DNA from: Rhizobiales bacterium 62-17
GTDB lineage: Bacteria; Pseudomonadota; Alphaproteobacteria; Rhizobiales; Beijerinckiaceae
Direction: 5' to 3'
NCBI GenBank assembly: GCA_001898965.1
Contig: MKVW01000001.1
Span: forward strand, 432,822 to 496,821
DNA length: 64,000 nt
Within the stretch, counting starts at the first letter, position 1; each line of letters starts with the position of its first letter. The translations under genes were made by a program, and so were the position numbers. The notes under the pieces were generated by a model. That model made no database searches, was not told the DNA's origin, and saw only the letters and a program-made list of their open reading frames with translations. Shown here in pieces: positions 25,923 to 34,740 of this stretch.

Positions 25923-27554
25923 CTATTCCAACCCGCCGACCGCCGTCTCCACCGCGGTGACGATGGCATTCGATTGAACCAGATCGCGCGCCTGCACCAT
26001 TTCGATGCCATACCAGCGGTCGCCGTCGAGCGCCGGCGCGATGACTGCGCGCACAGCGCCGAGCGCGGCTTTCGTACCGCTGCCGATGGGATGTTGTGCC
26101 GCGACTTGGTCGATCAGCGACAGCGCCTGCGTCGCCAGCAGAATTTCACCGGCGACGATCTGTTCGACGTTCTCGGCGATGGTGCGCGCTTTGCGGCCGC
26201 ACCAGGTGGAATTCGAGACATGGTCTTCGGCATTCGACTTGCCGGGAATGGAATCGACCGAGCCCGGCGTGGACAGAGTGCGGTTCTCCATCACCAAGGC
26301 CGACATCGAGCACTGCACCGTCGCATAGCCGGTGTTGAGGCCACGTGTGCCGGCGAGCAGATTGCGCGGCAGGCCATAGCTCATGGTCGGATCGACGAGG
26401 CGCGCCAGCCGGCGCTCGCAGATCGAGCCGAGATCGGTCAGCACCATGGCGACGATGTCCATGGCCTGCGCCACATATTGTCCATGGAAATGGCCGCCGG
26501 AAATGATCTCATAGCCACCCTTGCCGTTGTCGAAGACCAGCGGATTGTCAGTGGCGGAATTGATTTCGGTGGCGATGATGCGATCGGCATAGGCGAGCGC
26601 CTCGCGCACCGGCCCATGCACCTGCGGCCCGCAACGCAGCGAATAGACGTCCTGCACGCGCGGTGCGGGGGGCTTTGCAGGATCGCGGCCTTCGTCCGGA
26701 TAGACGGTGTGGCGGGCCGCCTCCGAACAGCGCTGCGAGTCGCCAACGAGTTTCATGACGTTGCGCGCTGTCGCCGCCTGACCCGGATGCGGCCGCGCCG
26801 CGTGGATGCGCGCCTGGAAAGCCGCCAGTTCGCCGCGCAGACATTCGAGCGACAACGACAGCGAAATATCCGCATGTTTGAGAATGCGCTTGCCATCCTC
26901 AATCACCAGCGCCGCCAGCGCCAACGAAACGGTGGACCCGTTGATCAGGCAGGAGGCATCCTTGGCCGACAGATCGAATGTCTTCGATAGGCCGGCAGCG
27001 GCCAGCGCATCCTGCGCGCTCATCAGCTGGCCCTGCCAGAACATCTGCGCCTCGGTAAAGCCGCAGACTGCGCCCGACATATGCGCCAGCGGCGCCAGAT
27101 CACCTGAGGCGCCGACAGAACCTTTCTGCGGAATATAGGGGACGAGGCCAGCATTCAGGCAGTCGAGCAGGCGTTCCACAAGTTCGACGCGCGGGCCGGA
27201 ATAGTTGGAGGCAAAGGCATTGGCGCGCAGCAGCATGGTGGCGCGCACGACATCTTCGTCGAACGGCTCGCCAACGCCTGTCGCATGTGCATAGACCGAC
27301 TTGCGCTGATATTCGACCATGTCCTTCATCAGCACACGCTGATCCTTGAACAGGCCAACGCCGGTGTTGAAAGAATACATCAGCGGCGCTTCGTCATTCA
27401 TGAAGTTCTGGTCGAGCCAGTCGCGCGTGGCCGCGAGCTTGGCGCGCGCTTCCGGTGACAGGCTGACCTTGGCAAAGGCACCAGACGCATCGCGCCGGCT
27501 GACCGCCACCACATCAGCGGCGGTGAGCGAGTGCCCGTCGATGACGACATTCAT
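25923..27554 (-). CDS. HutH-like aromatic amino acid ammonia-lyase in the purine operon
   Basis: 543 residues. The Ala-Ser-Gly that forms the MIO cofactor is at 149-151 (SVGASGDLAPLAHM), with catalytic Tyr60 in MYSFNTGVG and Asn in SCLINGSTVS; QDVYSLRCGPQVHG and NSATDNPLVF are also conserved. The selectivity pair reads Ala-His (VYAHATGVG), closer to the Ser-His of histidine lyase than to the pairs of tyrosine or phenylalanine lyases. Its ATG overlaps the upstream hydrolase stop by four bases, which places it firmly in a urate-degradation operon, away from hut genes. Histidine or a related imidazole compound is a plausible substrate; this is inference. Confidence 0.88.
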   Translation of the reverse strand: MNVVIDGHSLTAADVVAVSRRDASGAFAKVSLSPEARAKLAATRDWLDQNFMNDEAPLMYSFNTGVGLFKDQRVLMKDMVEYQRKSVYAHATGVGEPFDEDVVRATMLLRANAFASNYSGPRVELVERLLDCLNAGLVPYIPQKGSVGASGDLAPLAHMSGAVCGFTEAQMFWQGQLMSAQDALAAAGLSKTFDLSAKDASCLINGSTVSLALAALVIEDGKRILKHADISLSLSLECLRGELAAFQARIHAARPHPGQAATARNVMKLVGDSQRCSEAARHTVYPDEGRDPAKPPAPRVQDVYSLRCGPQVHGPVREALAYADRIIATEINSATDNPLVFDNGKGGYEIISGGHFHGQYVAQAMDIVAMVLTDLGSICERRLARLVDPTMSYGLPRNLLAGTRGLNTGYATVQCSMSALVMENRTLSTPGSVDSIPGKSNAEDHVSNSTWCGRKARTIAENVEQIVAGEILLATQALSLIDQVAAQHPIGSGTKAALGAVRAVIAPALDGDRWYGIEMVQARDLVQSNAIVTAVETAVGGLE

Positions 27555-28822
27555 GATCCGGCTCCAAATTCAGTAGAAAGCGTTTTGAGGAATGCGTAGA
27601 GAGCGACCGTGGCCGCCTCCATGTCACCCGGCGAGGTGAATTCCGCCGGGTTGTGGCTGATACCGCCGCGGCAGCGCGCGAAAATCATGGCGATGGGGAT
27701 GCGGCCGTTGAACGACATCGCATCGTGGCCGGCGCCGCTAGCGAGCCTGTAGGCCGCATGGCCCAAATGTTCGAAGCTATGGCCGAGGGTCGCCATCAAG
27801 GCCGGATCGCACGGCGCCGCCGGCATGTCGTAGGTCGGCGTGAACACCGCTTCAACGCCGCGCCGCTGCGCGATGCGGTTGATCTCTTCGGCGATGCGCG
27901 CCACGGCGGCCTTGCGCTCGGCATCGGACGGACCGCGCACATCAAGCGACATGGTCACCGCACCCGGCACGATATTGACCGCGCCATAGGGCGTCTCGAT
28001 CCGACCGACGGTCGCCACCAGCCCGCGTTGGCTACGGCCGATGGTTTCGATCGCGAGGATCATTTCGGCAGCTGCCGTCAACGCATCGTGCCGCAGGCTC
28101 ATCGGCAGAGTGCCGGAATGGCCGCTTTGACCGGTGATGGAAATGGTGCCGCGCGTGGCGCCATTGATCGCGGTGACGATACCGATCGGCAGGCCTTCGG
28201 ATTCGAGCACAGGCCCTTGTTCGATATGCACTTCCACATAGCCGATGGTCTTGGCCGGGTCGCGCGCCTGTTTCATCGCATAGCCCGGATCGGCGCCGAA
28301 GCGGATCAAAGCTTCGCGGCGGCTGATGCCATCAGCATCTTCATGATCGAGAGCGGCAGGGTCGAATGTGCCGGCAACCGCGCGCGATCCGGTCAGGGTT
28401 GAGGGATAGCGCACGCCTTCTTCGTCGCCGAAGGCCAGCACTTCGATGGCAAAGGGGAGAACGGCCCCCTCGCTCTTCAATCGATCGACGGCGGCGATGG
28501 CGGCGATGACGCCGAAATTGCCGTCATATTTGCCGGCATTGCGCACCGTATCGATATGCGAACCGAGCAGCAGTGTCTTGGCGGCCTTGCCGGCGATGCG
28601 GTTGGCCTCGATGCGGCCGACCACGGTGCCAAGCGCATCGACATGCACCTTCATGCCGGCCTGGATCATCCAGGCCGTCACCATGTCGGCGGCATTGCGA
28701 TGCGCTTGCGTCAACGTCAGGCGCGTCAGCATGTCGGGATCGGCGCTGAACTGCGCCAGCGCCTCGATGCGCGCCACCAAGGCCTGGCCCGTGGTCTGGA
28801 CGAGGCGCGCGATGGTACTCAT
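27551..28822 (-). CDS. Allantoate amidohydrolase-like M20 enzyme
   Basis: 423 residues of the M20/hydantoinase-carbamoylase family. Metal ligands: GSHIDTV, then NAGKYDGNFGVIAA, GDEEGVRYPST, VEVHIEQGPVLE, and the C-terminal GGISHNPAEF. The dimerisation lid (ITGQSGHSGTLPMSLRHDA) is present. Allantoate amidohydrolase (AllC) releases ammonia and CO2 from allantoate; beta-ureidopropionase and L-carbamoylase are relatives. The neighbours (allantoinase, UraH, urate hydroxylase) favour allantoate. The gene overlaps its neighbours by four bases at each end. Confidence 0.88.
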   Translation of the reverse strand: MSTIARLVQTTGQALVARIEALAQFSADPDMLTRLTLTQAHRNAADMVTAWMIQAGMKVHVDALGTVVGRIEANRIAGKAAKTLLLGSHIDTVRNAGKYDGNFGVIAAIAAVDRLKSEGAVLPFAIEVLAFGDEEGVRYPSTLTGSRAVAGTFDPAALDHEDADGISRREALIRFGADPGYAMKQARDPAKTIGYVEVHIEQGPVLESEGLPIGIVTAINGATRGTISITGQSGHSGTLPMSLRHDALTAAAEMILAIETIGRSQRGLVATVGRIETPYGAVNIVPGAVTMSLDVRGPSDAERKAAVARIAEEINRIAQRRGVEAVFTPTYDMPAAPCDPALMATLGHSFEHLGHAAYRLASGAGHDAMSFNGRIPIAMIFARCRGGISHNPAEFTSPGDMEAATVALYAFLKTLSTEFGAGS

Positions 28823-30237
28823 TGCGGCAACCGGTCGGCGAGCCGCAGCGCGGCGATGCGTTCGATCTGGCTGAGCGCCGTTTCTGTTTCGGCCTCCACC
28901 GTATTGCCAATGCGCTGTTCGAATCCGGCGAGGATCTGCTCCTTTGTCGCGCCCTTCACCGCCATGATGAAGGGAAAGCTGAATTTGCTGCGATAGGCAT
29001 CGTTGATCTCGGTGAAGCGCTTCAACTCGCCCGGGGTCAGTTTGTCGAGCCCGGCCGAGCTTTGCTCCTTGGTCGAATCCGCCGTGAGCTGTTTCGCCAC
29101 AGCGAGACGGCCGGCAAGATCGGGATGAGCGCGGATCAGCTTCAGCTTCTCGCCCTTGTCCATGGCACGCATGGCTTTCACTAAGGCAGCATGCAGGCCG
29201 CCGGCAGTGTCTTCGCCGCTCGTCAGGCCAGCGCGGAAAGCGCGTTCGGCGATTTGAGGCGTATGCTCGAAAATATCGCCATAGAGTTCGAGGAACAGTG
29301 GCAGCGCCATGCGGCTCGGCTTATGGCCACCTTCTGGCGGATGCGTCTTGATCCAATGTCGCGCGATGTCGATGCGCCGCGCCACCCAGACGCGTTCATG
29401 CGATTGCACATAATCGAGGAAGCGCGCGAGCGCTGCCGCGCGGCCCGGCCGTCCGACGAGCCGGCAATGCAGGCCGATCGACATCATTTTCGGGCTGTCG
29501 GCCCCTTCGGCATAGAGCGTGTCGAAGGAATCTTTCAGATAGGCGAAAAACTGATCGCCGCTGTTGAAACCCTGCGGCGTGGCGAAACGCATGTCGTTGG
29601 CATCGAGCGTATAGGGCACCACCAGTTCGTGGCGGCCATGCGCTTCGATCCAATAGGGCAGTTCGTCGGCATAGGAATCGGCGAAATAAAGGAAGCTGCC
29701 TTCGGCCGTGGCGAGCGGGATCGTCTGTTCCGAGCTGCGCCCCTGGTAGAAGCCGTGCGGCGGCGTGCCGGTCACTTGCGTGTGAAGCTCGACAGCCTCG
29801 CGGATATGACGGCGCTCGATCTCGGCATCGACATCGCGATAGTCGATCCATTTCAGGCCGTGGCTGGCGATTTCCCAGCCGGCGTCCTTCATGCCGGCGA
29901 CGGCTTCCGGATTGCGTGCCATGGCGGTGGCGATGGCGAAGACGGTGACCGGCATGTTGCGCTCGGTGAACATCCGATGCAGCCGCCAGAAGCCGGACCG
30001 CGATCCATATTCGTAGATCGATTCCATGTTCATGTGCCGCTGGCCCGGCCAGGGCGCGGCGCCGACGATTTCAGAGAGAAAAGCTTCCGAAGCCGCATCG
30101 CCATGCAGGATGCAGTTCTCGCCGCCTTCCTCGTAGTTGATGACGAATTGCACGGCGATGCGCGCCTGGCCCGGCCAACGCGCGTTGGGCACGGCGCGGC
30201 CGTAGCCGATCATATCGCGGGGATAATCACTCATCAC
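28819..30237 (-). CDS. puuE: Bifunctional allantoinase (PuuE) / OHCU decarboxylase (UraD)
   Basis: 472 residues in two enzymes. Residues 1-305 form the metal-independent, polysaccharide-deacetylase-like allantoinase PuuE (YPRDMIGYGRAVPNARWPG, FVINYEEGGE, GWEIASHGLKWIDY, SIGLHCRLVGRPGR). Residues about 320-470 are UraD, which decarboxylates OHCU to S-allantoin (IRAHPDLAGRLA with the catalytic His, then STKEQSSAGLDKLT and YRSKFSFPFIMAVKG). Fusion puts two consecutive steps in one chain. It overlaps uraH upstream and the allantoate hydrolase downstream by four bases each. Confidence 0.93.
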   Translation of the reverse strand: MMSDYPRDMIGYGRAVPNARWPGQARIAVQFVINYEEGGENCILHGDAASEAFLSEIVGAAPWPGQRHMNMESIYEYGSRSGFWRLHRMFTERNMPVTVFAIATAMARNPEAVAGMKDAGWEIASHGLKWIDYRDVDAEIERRHIREAVELHTQVTGTPPHGFYQGRSSEQTIPLATAEGSFLYFADSYADELPYWIEAHGRHELVVPYTLDANDMRFATPQGFNSGDQFFAYLKDSFDTLYAEGADSPKMMSIGLHCRLVGRPGRAAALARFLDYVQSHERVWVARRIDIARHWIKTHPPEGGHKPSRMALPLFLELYGDIFEHTPQIAERAFRAGLTSGEDTAGGLHAALVKAMRAMDKGEKLKLIRAHPDLAGRLAVAKQLTADSTKEQSSAGLDKLTPGELKRFTEINDAYRSKFSFPFIMAVKGATKEQILAGFEQRIGNTVEAETETALSQIERIAALRLADRLPQ

Positions 30238-30590
30238 GACCCCCGATAGGTGGAATAGGACCAGGGCGAGGCGAGCAATGGCACGTGATAGTGCTTGGCC
30301 GGGTCGGAGATGCCGAAGCGCAAGGGGATCACGTCGAGAAACAACGGCTCGGGCAGAGTAATGCCGCGGCCACGGAAATAGGCGCCCATGTGGAAGCGCA
30401 GCTCGAACGTGCCAGGCCGGATCACCTCGGTGCTGAGAAGCAGCCCGTCGGTGCGCCCATCCGCATTGGTGGTGAAGCTGCCCTGGCTGACGGCGCTGCC
30501 GTCAGGCCCTATGGCGAAGAGTTCGATTTTCACCCCTTGGGCTGGGATGCCCGAATGGGTGTCGAGAATATGCGTTGAAAGACCGGCCAT
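30234..30590 (-). CDS. uraH: 5-hydroxyisourate hydrolase
   Basis: 118 residues, the standard length of the transthyretin-like HIU hydrolase. Signatures are LSTHILDTHSGIPAQGV at the N-terminus, a central arginine in FELRFHMGAYF, HYHVPLLASPWSYSTYRGS at the C-terminus with the diagnostic YRGS end. It converts 5-hydroxyisourate, the PuuD product, to OHCU for UraD. It is the first gene of the five-gene catabolic string, starting 93 bases after the LysR gene. Confidence 0.95.
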   Translation of the reverse strand: MAGLSTHILDTHSGIPAQGVKIELFAIGPDGSAVSQGSFTTNADGRTDGLLLSTEVIRPGTFELRFHMGAYFRGRGITLPEPLFLDVIPLRFGISDPAKHYHVPLLASPWSYSTYRGS

Positions 30591-30683
30591 CCGTCAGCTC
30601 CACAACTCTATGCTAGCGCAGAGAAATCGTCAGATTTGAAAAAAGAATTTGAAAGTGATCGCACACGGCGTGGGCAATGGCGA

Positions 30684-31634
30684 TCAGGCGGTGCGAGGCA
30701 AGATCGGGGCCGGGCGAACCGCCTTGGGCAGGGCCCGCTCGGCCAAATGCGCCCGGATCATCGGGATCACCATGTCGGCGAACGCCCGCACCTTGCTCGG
30801 CATGGCGCGCGGATAAGGATAGAGCAAACTCAAGATCACGGGCGTCGGTGGCGTCTCGTCCAAAACCGTCTCAAGCGCGCCTGAGCGCAGATGTTCCGCC
30901 ACCTCAAAGGCCGGTTTCAGGGCGATGCCCAGGCCACCGAGCGCCCATTGGGTGAGGACATCGCCGTCGTCCGCATCGGTCGACCCAGACACCGGCACCT
31001 GCCGCGCGGTGCCGTTCTCCAGCAGCGACCAGCGCACCTGCTGGCTGCCGGGAAAGCGCAGCAGCAGACATTCGTGGTTGAACAGATCTTCAATCTGCTG
31101 CGGCTTGCCCCGCCGGGCGAGATAGGCAGGCGAAGCGACCAGCACCCGATCGACATCGGCGATCTTGCGCATGGTGAGGGAGGAATCCTCCATCACGGCC
31201 ATGCGCACGGCGATATCGACCGATTCCATCAACAGATCGATCAGATAGTCGGAGAGGCGCAGCCGCACGTCGATCAACGGGTAGGCCGAGCGGAAATTGA
31301 CGATCGCCGGAGTGATCACCTCGCGGCCGAGCCCGAGCGGCGCGGTGATTTTCAGCGAGCCGCGGGGGGCCGCGCCCATTTCGGCGACGCTGCTCTCCGC
31401 CCGCTGCACCGCCTCGCGGATTTCGATGCAGCGCTCGTAGAAGACGCGGCCCTGTTCGGTTAGCCGCATCTGCCGGGTGGTGCGGTGGAAGAGGCGGCAG
31501 CCGAGGTGGCGTTCCAGGGTCTTGATGCGGTGGCTGACCACCGCCGCTGACAGCCCGAGACTACGCCCGGCGGCGGAAAACGAGCCCGCTTCCACCGACC
31601 GGATGAACACCGAGATGTTTTCGAGTGTCGCCAA
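30684..31634 (-). CDS. LysR family regulator, probably of the urate cluster
   Basis: 316 residues. The N-terminal winged helix reads ENISVFIRSVEAGSFSAAGR, then AAVVSHRIKTLERHLGCRLFHRTTRQ; the rest is a periplasmic-binding-like effector domain. It sits between uraH and the divergent puuD, the usual place for a LysR activator of a neighbouring operon. The effector is likely a purine intermediate such as urate, which is inferred from position. Confidence 0.9.
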   Translation of the reverse strand: MATLENISVFIRSVEAGSFSAAGRSLGLSAAVVSHRIKTLERHLGCRLFHRTTRQMRLTEQGRVFYERCIEIREAVQRAESSVAEMGAAPRGSLKITAPLGLGREVITPAIVNFRSAYPLIDVRLRLSDYLIDLLMESVDIAVRMAVMEDSSLTMRKIADVDRVLVASPAYLARRGKPQQIEDLFNHECLLLRFPGSQQVRWSLLENGTARQVPVSGSTDADDGDVLTQWALGGLGIALKPAFEVAEHLRSGALETVLDETPPTPVILSLLYPYPRAMPSKVRAFADMVIPMIRAHLAERALPKAVRPAPILPRTA

Positions 31635-31792
31635 GGGACTAGAGGTCTCTAAAGGTCAGTCTTGCAAATCTGATTTGAAAATCATTGCAATTTTCTCATC
31701 CTATCGCAAGGCAGGTTTCTTGCTAGACTTGCAAGCCGGATTTGCCTCGCCGAATTTGGCGCAGGCTGGCTGTTCGGGGAGATCTGGGGCGT
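31635..31792. promoter_or_regulatory. Divergent control region between LysR and puuD
   Basis: A 158-bp AT-rich interval. CTTGC-N7-GCAAG (31719-31735) is an inverted repeat, and the right half extends into the 8-base palindrome CTTGCAAG; TTGCAA also recurs nearby. This fits a T-N11-A LysR-type binding site serving both genes. A GGGGAG ribosome site precedes puuD. Confidence 0.5.
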
Positions 31793-33025
31793 ATGGACGG
31801 GATCATCATGGAATGGGGCGGGATGCTGCTCCGTTGGGTGCACATCATCACCGGCATCGCCTGGATCGGCTCATCCTTCTATTTCATGCACATCGACGCA
31901 GCATTGCGCGCCACGCCCGAAATCCCAAAGGAAAAGGGCGGTGAGGCCTGGGAAGTGCACGGCGGCGGCTTCTATCATGTGCGCAAATATCTCGTGGCGC
32001 CCGAGAAACTGCCGGACGAGCTGATCTGGCATAAGTGGGAATCCTATTCGACCTGGGTCTCCGGCTTCTTCCTGCTGGTCTGGGTCTATTACGTCTCGGC
32101 CGATGTCTATCTGATCGATCCCGCCGTGCGGCAGATCTCACCCTGGCTCGCCGCGGCCTACGGCATGGGCGGTCTGGTGCTGGGCTGGATCGTCTACGAT
32201 CAGCTGTGCCGTTCGCGCATCGCCAAGAGCGATCTGGCGCTGGCCGCCGTCGGCTTCGCCTTCATCATCCTGATGGCCTTTCTCTATCAGCAGGTGTTTT
32301 CGGCGCGCGGCGCCTTCATTCACACCGGTGCTTTGATGGCGACGATGATGACCGGCAATGTTGCTCTGGTGATCATCCCCAATCAGTACAAGGTGATCGA
32401 CTCGCTGATCAAAGGCGAGAAGCCCGATCCGGCTCTCGGCAAGACGGGCAAGCAGCGCTCCACCCACAACAATTATCTGACCTTGCCGGTGCTGTTCCTG
32501 ATGATCTCAGGACATTACCCGCTGTCTTACTCGAGCCCGCATGCCTATGTGGTGATCGGCCTCGTGCTCGTGGCTGGGGCTGTTGTGCGCCATTTCTACA
32601 ACGAGCGTCACGCTGGCCGCGGCAATCCCTGGTGGGCCTGGCTCGTGGCCGCGCTCGCCATGTGGACGGCGATCTGGATCAGCATGCCGCAGACCTCGGC
32701 CGGTCGCGAGACGTTGGGCCTCTCCGAGATGAAGCCCGATACATCGGTCGCGGGCTTGCCCAAGGCGCCGGAGAAGGTCGCCGATATCGTCAGTTCGCGC
32801 TGTGCCATGTGCCATGCCCAGCAGCCGGTCTGGCCCGGCATTTCCATCGCGCCCAAGGGCATCCGTCTCGATCATCCTGAATTCGTCGAGCGCTATCGCG
32901 AGGAAATCCGGATATTCGCTGGGATGACCCGTGCCATGCCGCCCAACAATCTCACCGGCATGACGGATGAGGAGCGAGCGCTGATCCGCGCCTGGGGCCG
33001 CACGCGCGCTGCGCAAAGCGACTAG
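31793..33025 (+). CDS. puuD: Membrane urate hydroxylase with cytochrome c domain
   Basis: 410 residues. The N-terminal two thirds carry about eight membrane spans with conserved histidines (LLRWVHIITGIAWIGSSFYFMHID, FIHTGALMATMMTGNV, KQRSTHNNYLTLPVLFLMISGHYP). The C-terminal 100 residues form a cytochrome c domain with CAMCH as haem site. PuuD oxidises urate to 5-hydroxyisourate, passing electrons to the respiratory chain instead of making H2O2. ATG 31793 has a ribosome site; an upstream TTG-type extension to 31742 is unlikely. It is divergent from the LysR gene. Confidence 0.93.
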   Translation: MDGIIMEWGGMLLRWVHIITGIAWIGSSFYFMHIDAALRATPEIPKEKGGEAWEVHGGGFYHVRKYLVAPEKLPDELIWHKWESYSTWVSGFFLLVWVYYVSADVYLIDPAVRQISPWLAAAYGMGGLVLGWIVYDQLCRSRIAKSDLALAAVGFAFIILMAFLYQQVFSARGAFIHTGALMATMMTGNVALVIIPNQYKVIDSLIKGEKPDPALGKTGKQRSTHNNYLTLPVLFLMISGHYPLSYSSPHAYVVIGLVLVAGAVVRHFYNERHAGRGNPWWAWLVAALAMWTAIWISMPQTSAGRETLGLSEMKPDTSVAGLPKAPEKVADIVSSRCAMCHAQQPVWPGISIAPKGIRLDHPEFVERYREEIRIFAGMTRAMPPNNLTGMTDEERALIRAWGRTRAAQSD

Positions 33026-33104
33026 CGGCTTGCCTACAGCAGTGGCGCTCGCCTACCTTCGCTGCAAATGATGCCCGCAAAAAGCATCTGAAGCGGAGGA
33101 AATC

Positions 33105-33653
33105 ATGCTGTTGAATTTTGGTCAGCCGGTGGACGGCATTATTCAGATGGCCTTTGTCGTCGAGGATATTCACGCCGCCATGCGGGAATTCACTCGGCTG
33201 ACGGGCGCCGGTCCCTGGTTTTTGCGCGAAGGCGGCAAGTTTCCGGTTCAGACCTATCGCGGTCAGCCGACCGATGTCGAACTTGCCATCGCCATGGGCT
33301 ATTCCGGCTCCATGCAATACGAGCTGATGCAGCAGTTGAACGACGCGCCATCGGTTTATACCGAGGTCATCGCGGCACGCGGCTATGGCTTTCATCACTT
33401 CGGCATATCGTCGCCGGACTATGAGGCAGGCGTGGCGAAATATCGGGCGGAGGGTTTTGATCTTGCCTATGAAGCCACGGTCCCGAGTGGTGCCCGCGTC
33501 GGCTATTTCGACACGGTGTCGTTGATCGGTGGCATGGTGGAAGTCATCGAAATGACTTCTGTCACCGAGCGTATGTTCACCCAGATGCAGCAGGCTTCCG
33601 TGGGCTGGGACGGTTCGAATCCGGTTCGCTCCCGTCCGCCCATGAAGACCTGA
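33105..33653 (+). CDS. VOC (glyoxalase/dioxygenase fold) family protein
   Basis: 182 residues with a GGAGG ribosome site. Two babbab modules are visible: IIQMAFVVEDIHAAMREFTRLTGAGPWFL with MQYELMQQLND, and GYGFHHFGISSPDYEAGVAKY with MVEVIEMT. Likely metal ligands are His in FHHFGI and Glu in QYELMQ and VEVIEM. The family includes ring-cleaving dioxygenases, isomerases and epimerases. It faces a Rieske oxygenase gene six bases away, which hints at aromatic metabolism. Confidence 0.82.
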   Translation: MLLNFGQPVDGIIQMAFVVEDIHAAMREFTRLTGAGPWFLREGGKFPVQTYRGQPTDVELAIAMGYSGSMQYELMQQLNDAPSVYTEVIAARGYGFHHFGISSPDYEAGVAKYRAEGFDLAYEATVPSGARVGYFDTVSLIGGMVEVIEMTSVTERMFTQMQQASVGWDGSNPVRSRPPMKT

Positions 33654-33658
33654 CCTCT

Positions 33659-34726
33659 TCAGCTTGCCAGCTCTCGTTGCTGAACGCGGTTGCCGCTCTC
33701 AGCGGGATGTTCGCCGTCGATCAATCCGCGCAGCAGGCGCCGGGCCTGCAGGCCACCGGCATCGGCGAGAATGTCGACGCTGGCGGGGTGATTGAACTGC
33801 ACGATGGCTTTCTGCTGCAGTTCGAGAATCGCGAGATCTTCGTCGAAGGTGCGTGAAATCTCGTCATGGATGAAGGCCGTCGCTTGGTCGCTGTTGACGT
33901 TGAAGTCGCGGCCGACGCCCCAGAAATAATGCGTTGTCTCTTCGTCGATCGGCGTCATTGCATTCATGATCCAGAGGCCCACGCCGCCTTGCCGGTTGCC
34001 CTGCGGTGCGCCCGTACCCGTCTCGACGCTGCCGACATAGATATTGACGTAGCAGGGCGGCTCGAAATCGATGATCTGCCAGCGGTCGACGCCTTTATCC
34101 GTGGGCACGAGGCCGGTCTTCGCATGGGTCGGCGGTGCCGGCACGTCGATCACCCATCGGGTGACGCGCACGCCCTGTTCGGACCGATCCACCTTGATCA
34201 CGCCTTTCTCGCCCATTTCGGTCGTGCCGATGGTCTCACGGTGCACGAAACCGACATGGGAAAGGTCCATGAGATTGTCGGTGATCAACTCGTAATTGGC
34301 GCGCACGAGCTTGGTGCCGCCGGTCGATGCGAAGCCTTTATCGGAGAGGCGAGAGAAATCCGGAACTTTAGTGGCATCGGCCTCTTCCGCTGCGCCCATC
34401 CAGATCCAAACCCAGCCGTAGCGCTCGACGATCGGATAAGAACGCACGCGCGCCTTGGCAGGCACCCGCTCCTGCGAGGGCACGCGCGTGCAGACGCCAT
34501 CGCTGTTGTAGCGCAGGCCGTGATAGGCGCACTCTACGTCATCGCCGGAGATGAACCCGGCCGACAACGGCACATGCCGATGGGCGCAGCGGTTCTCAAG
34601 CGCGGCAACTTCGCCATTCGATTTGCGATAAAGCAGAATGGATTGTCCGAGGAGGGTATGCGCGCTGAGCGATTTGGCGATATCGCGCGACCATGCGGCC
34701 ACATACCAGCTGTTATACATGTACAT
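33659..34726 (-). CDS. Rieske aromatic ring oxygenase (vanillate demethylase-like)
   Basis: 355 residues; ATG 34726 gives the family N-terminus (MYNSWYVAAWSRDI). The Rieske 2Fe-2S motif is CAHRHVPLSAGF followed by VECAYHGLRY (Cys-His, Cys-His). The mononuclear iron site is NYELITDNLMDLSHVGFVHRE (two His) with a later Asp. Length and layout match VanA-type O-demethylase oxygenase subunits. No reductase partner (VanB) is adjacent. It follows the Bug binding-protein gene by 14 bases and is probably co-transcribed with it, suggesting the imported acid is its substrate. Confidence 0.9.
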   Translation of the reverse strand: MYMYNSWYVAAWSRDIAKSLSAHTLLGQSILLYRKSNGEVAALENRCAHRHVPLSAGFISGDDVECAYHGLRYNSDGVCTRVPSQERVPAKARVRSYPIVERYGWVWIWMGAAEEADATKVPDFSRLSDKGFASTGGTKLVRANYELITDNLMDLSHVGFVHRETIGTTEMGEKGVIKVDRSEQGVRVTRWVIDVPAPPTHAKTGLVPTDKGVDRWQIIDFEPPCYVNIYVGSVETGTGAPQGNRQGGVGLWIMNAMTPIDEETTHYFWGVGRDFNVNSDQATAFIHDEISRTFDEDLAILELQQKAIVQFNHPASVDILADAGGLQARRLLRGLIDGEHPAESGNRVQQRELAS

Positions 34727-34740
34727 CGTCTTGCTCCGCT

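Noticed and set aside
25803-26990. 395-codon plus-strand frame over the ammonia-lyase gene
   Set aside because: Antisense shadow; the minus strand holds a complete MIO-type lyase with catalytic motifs.
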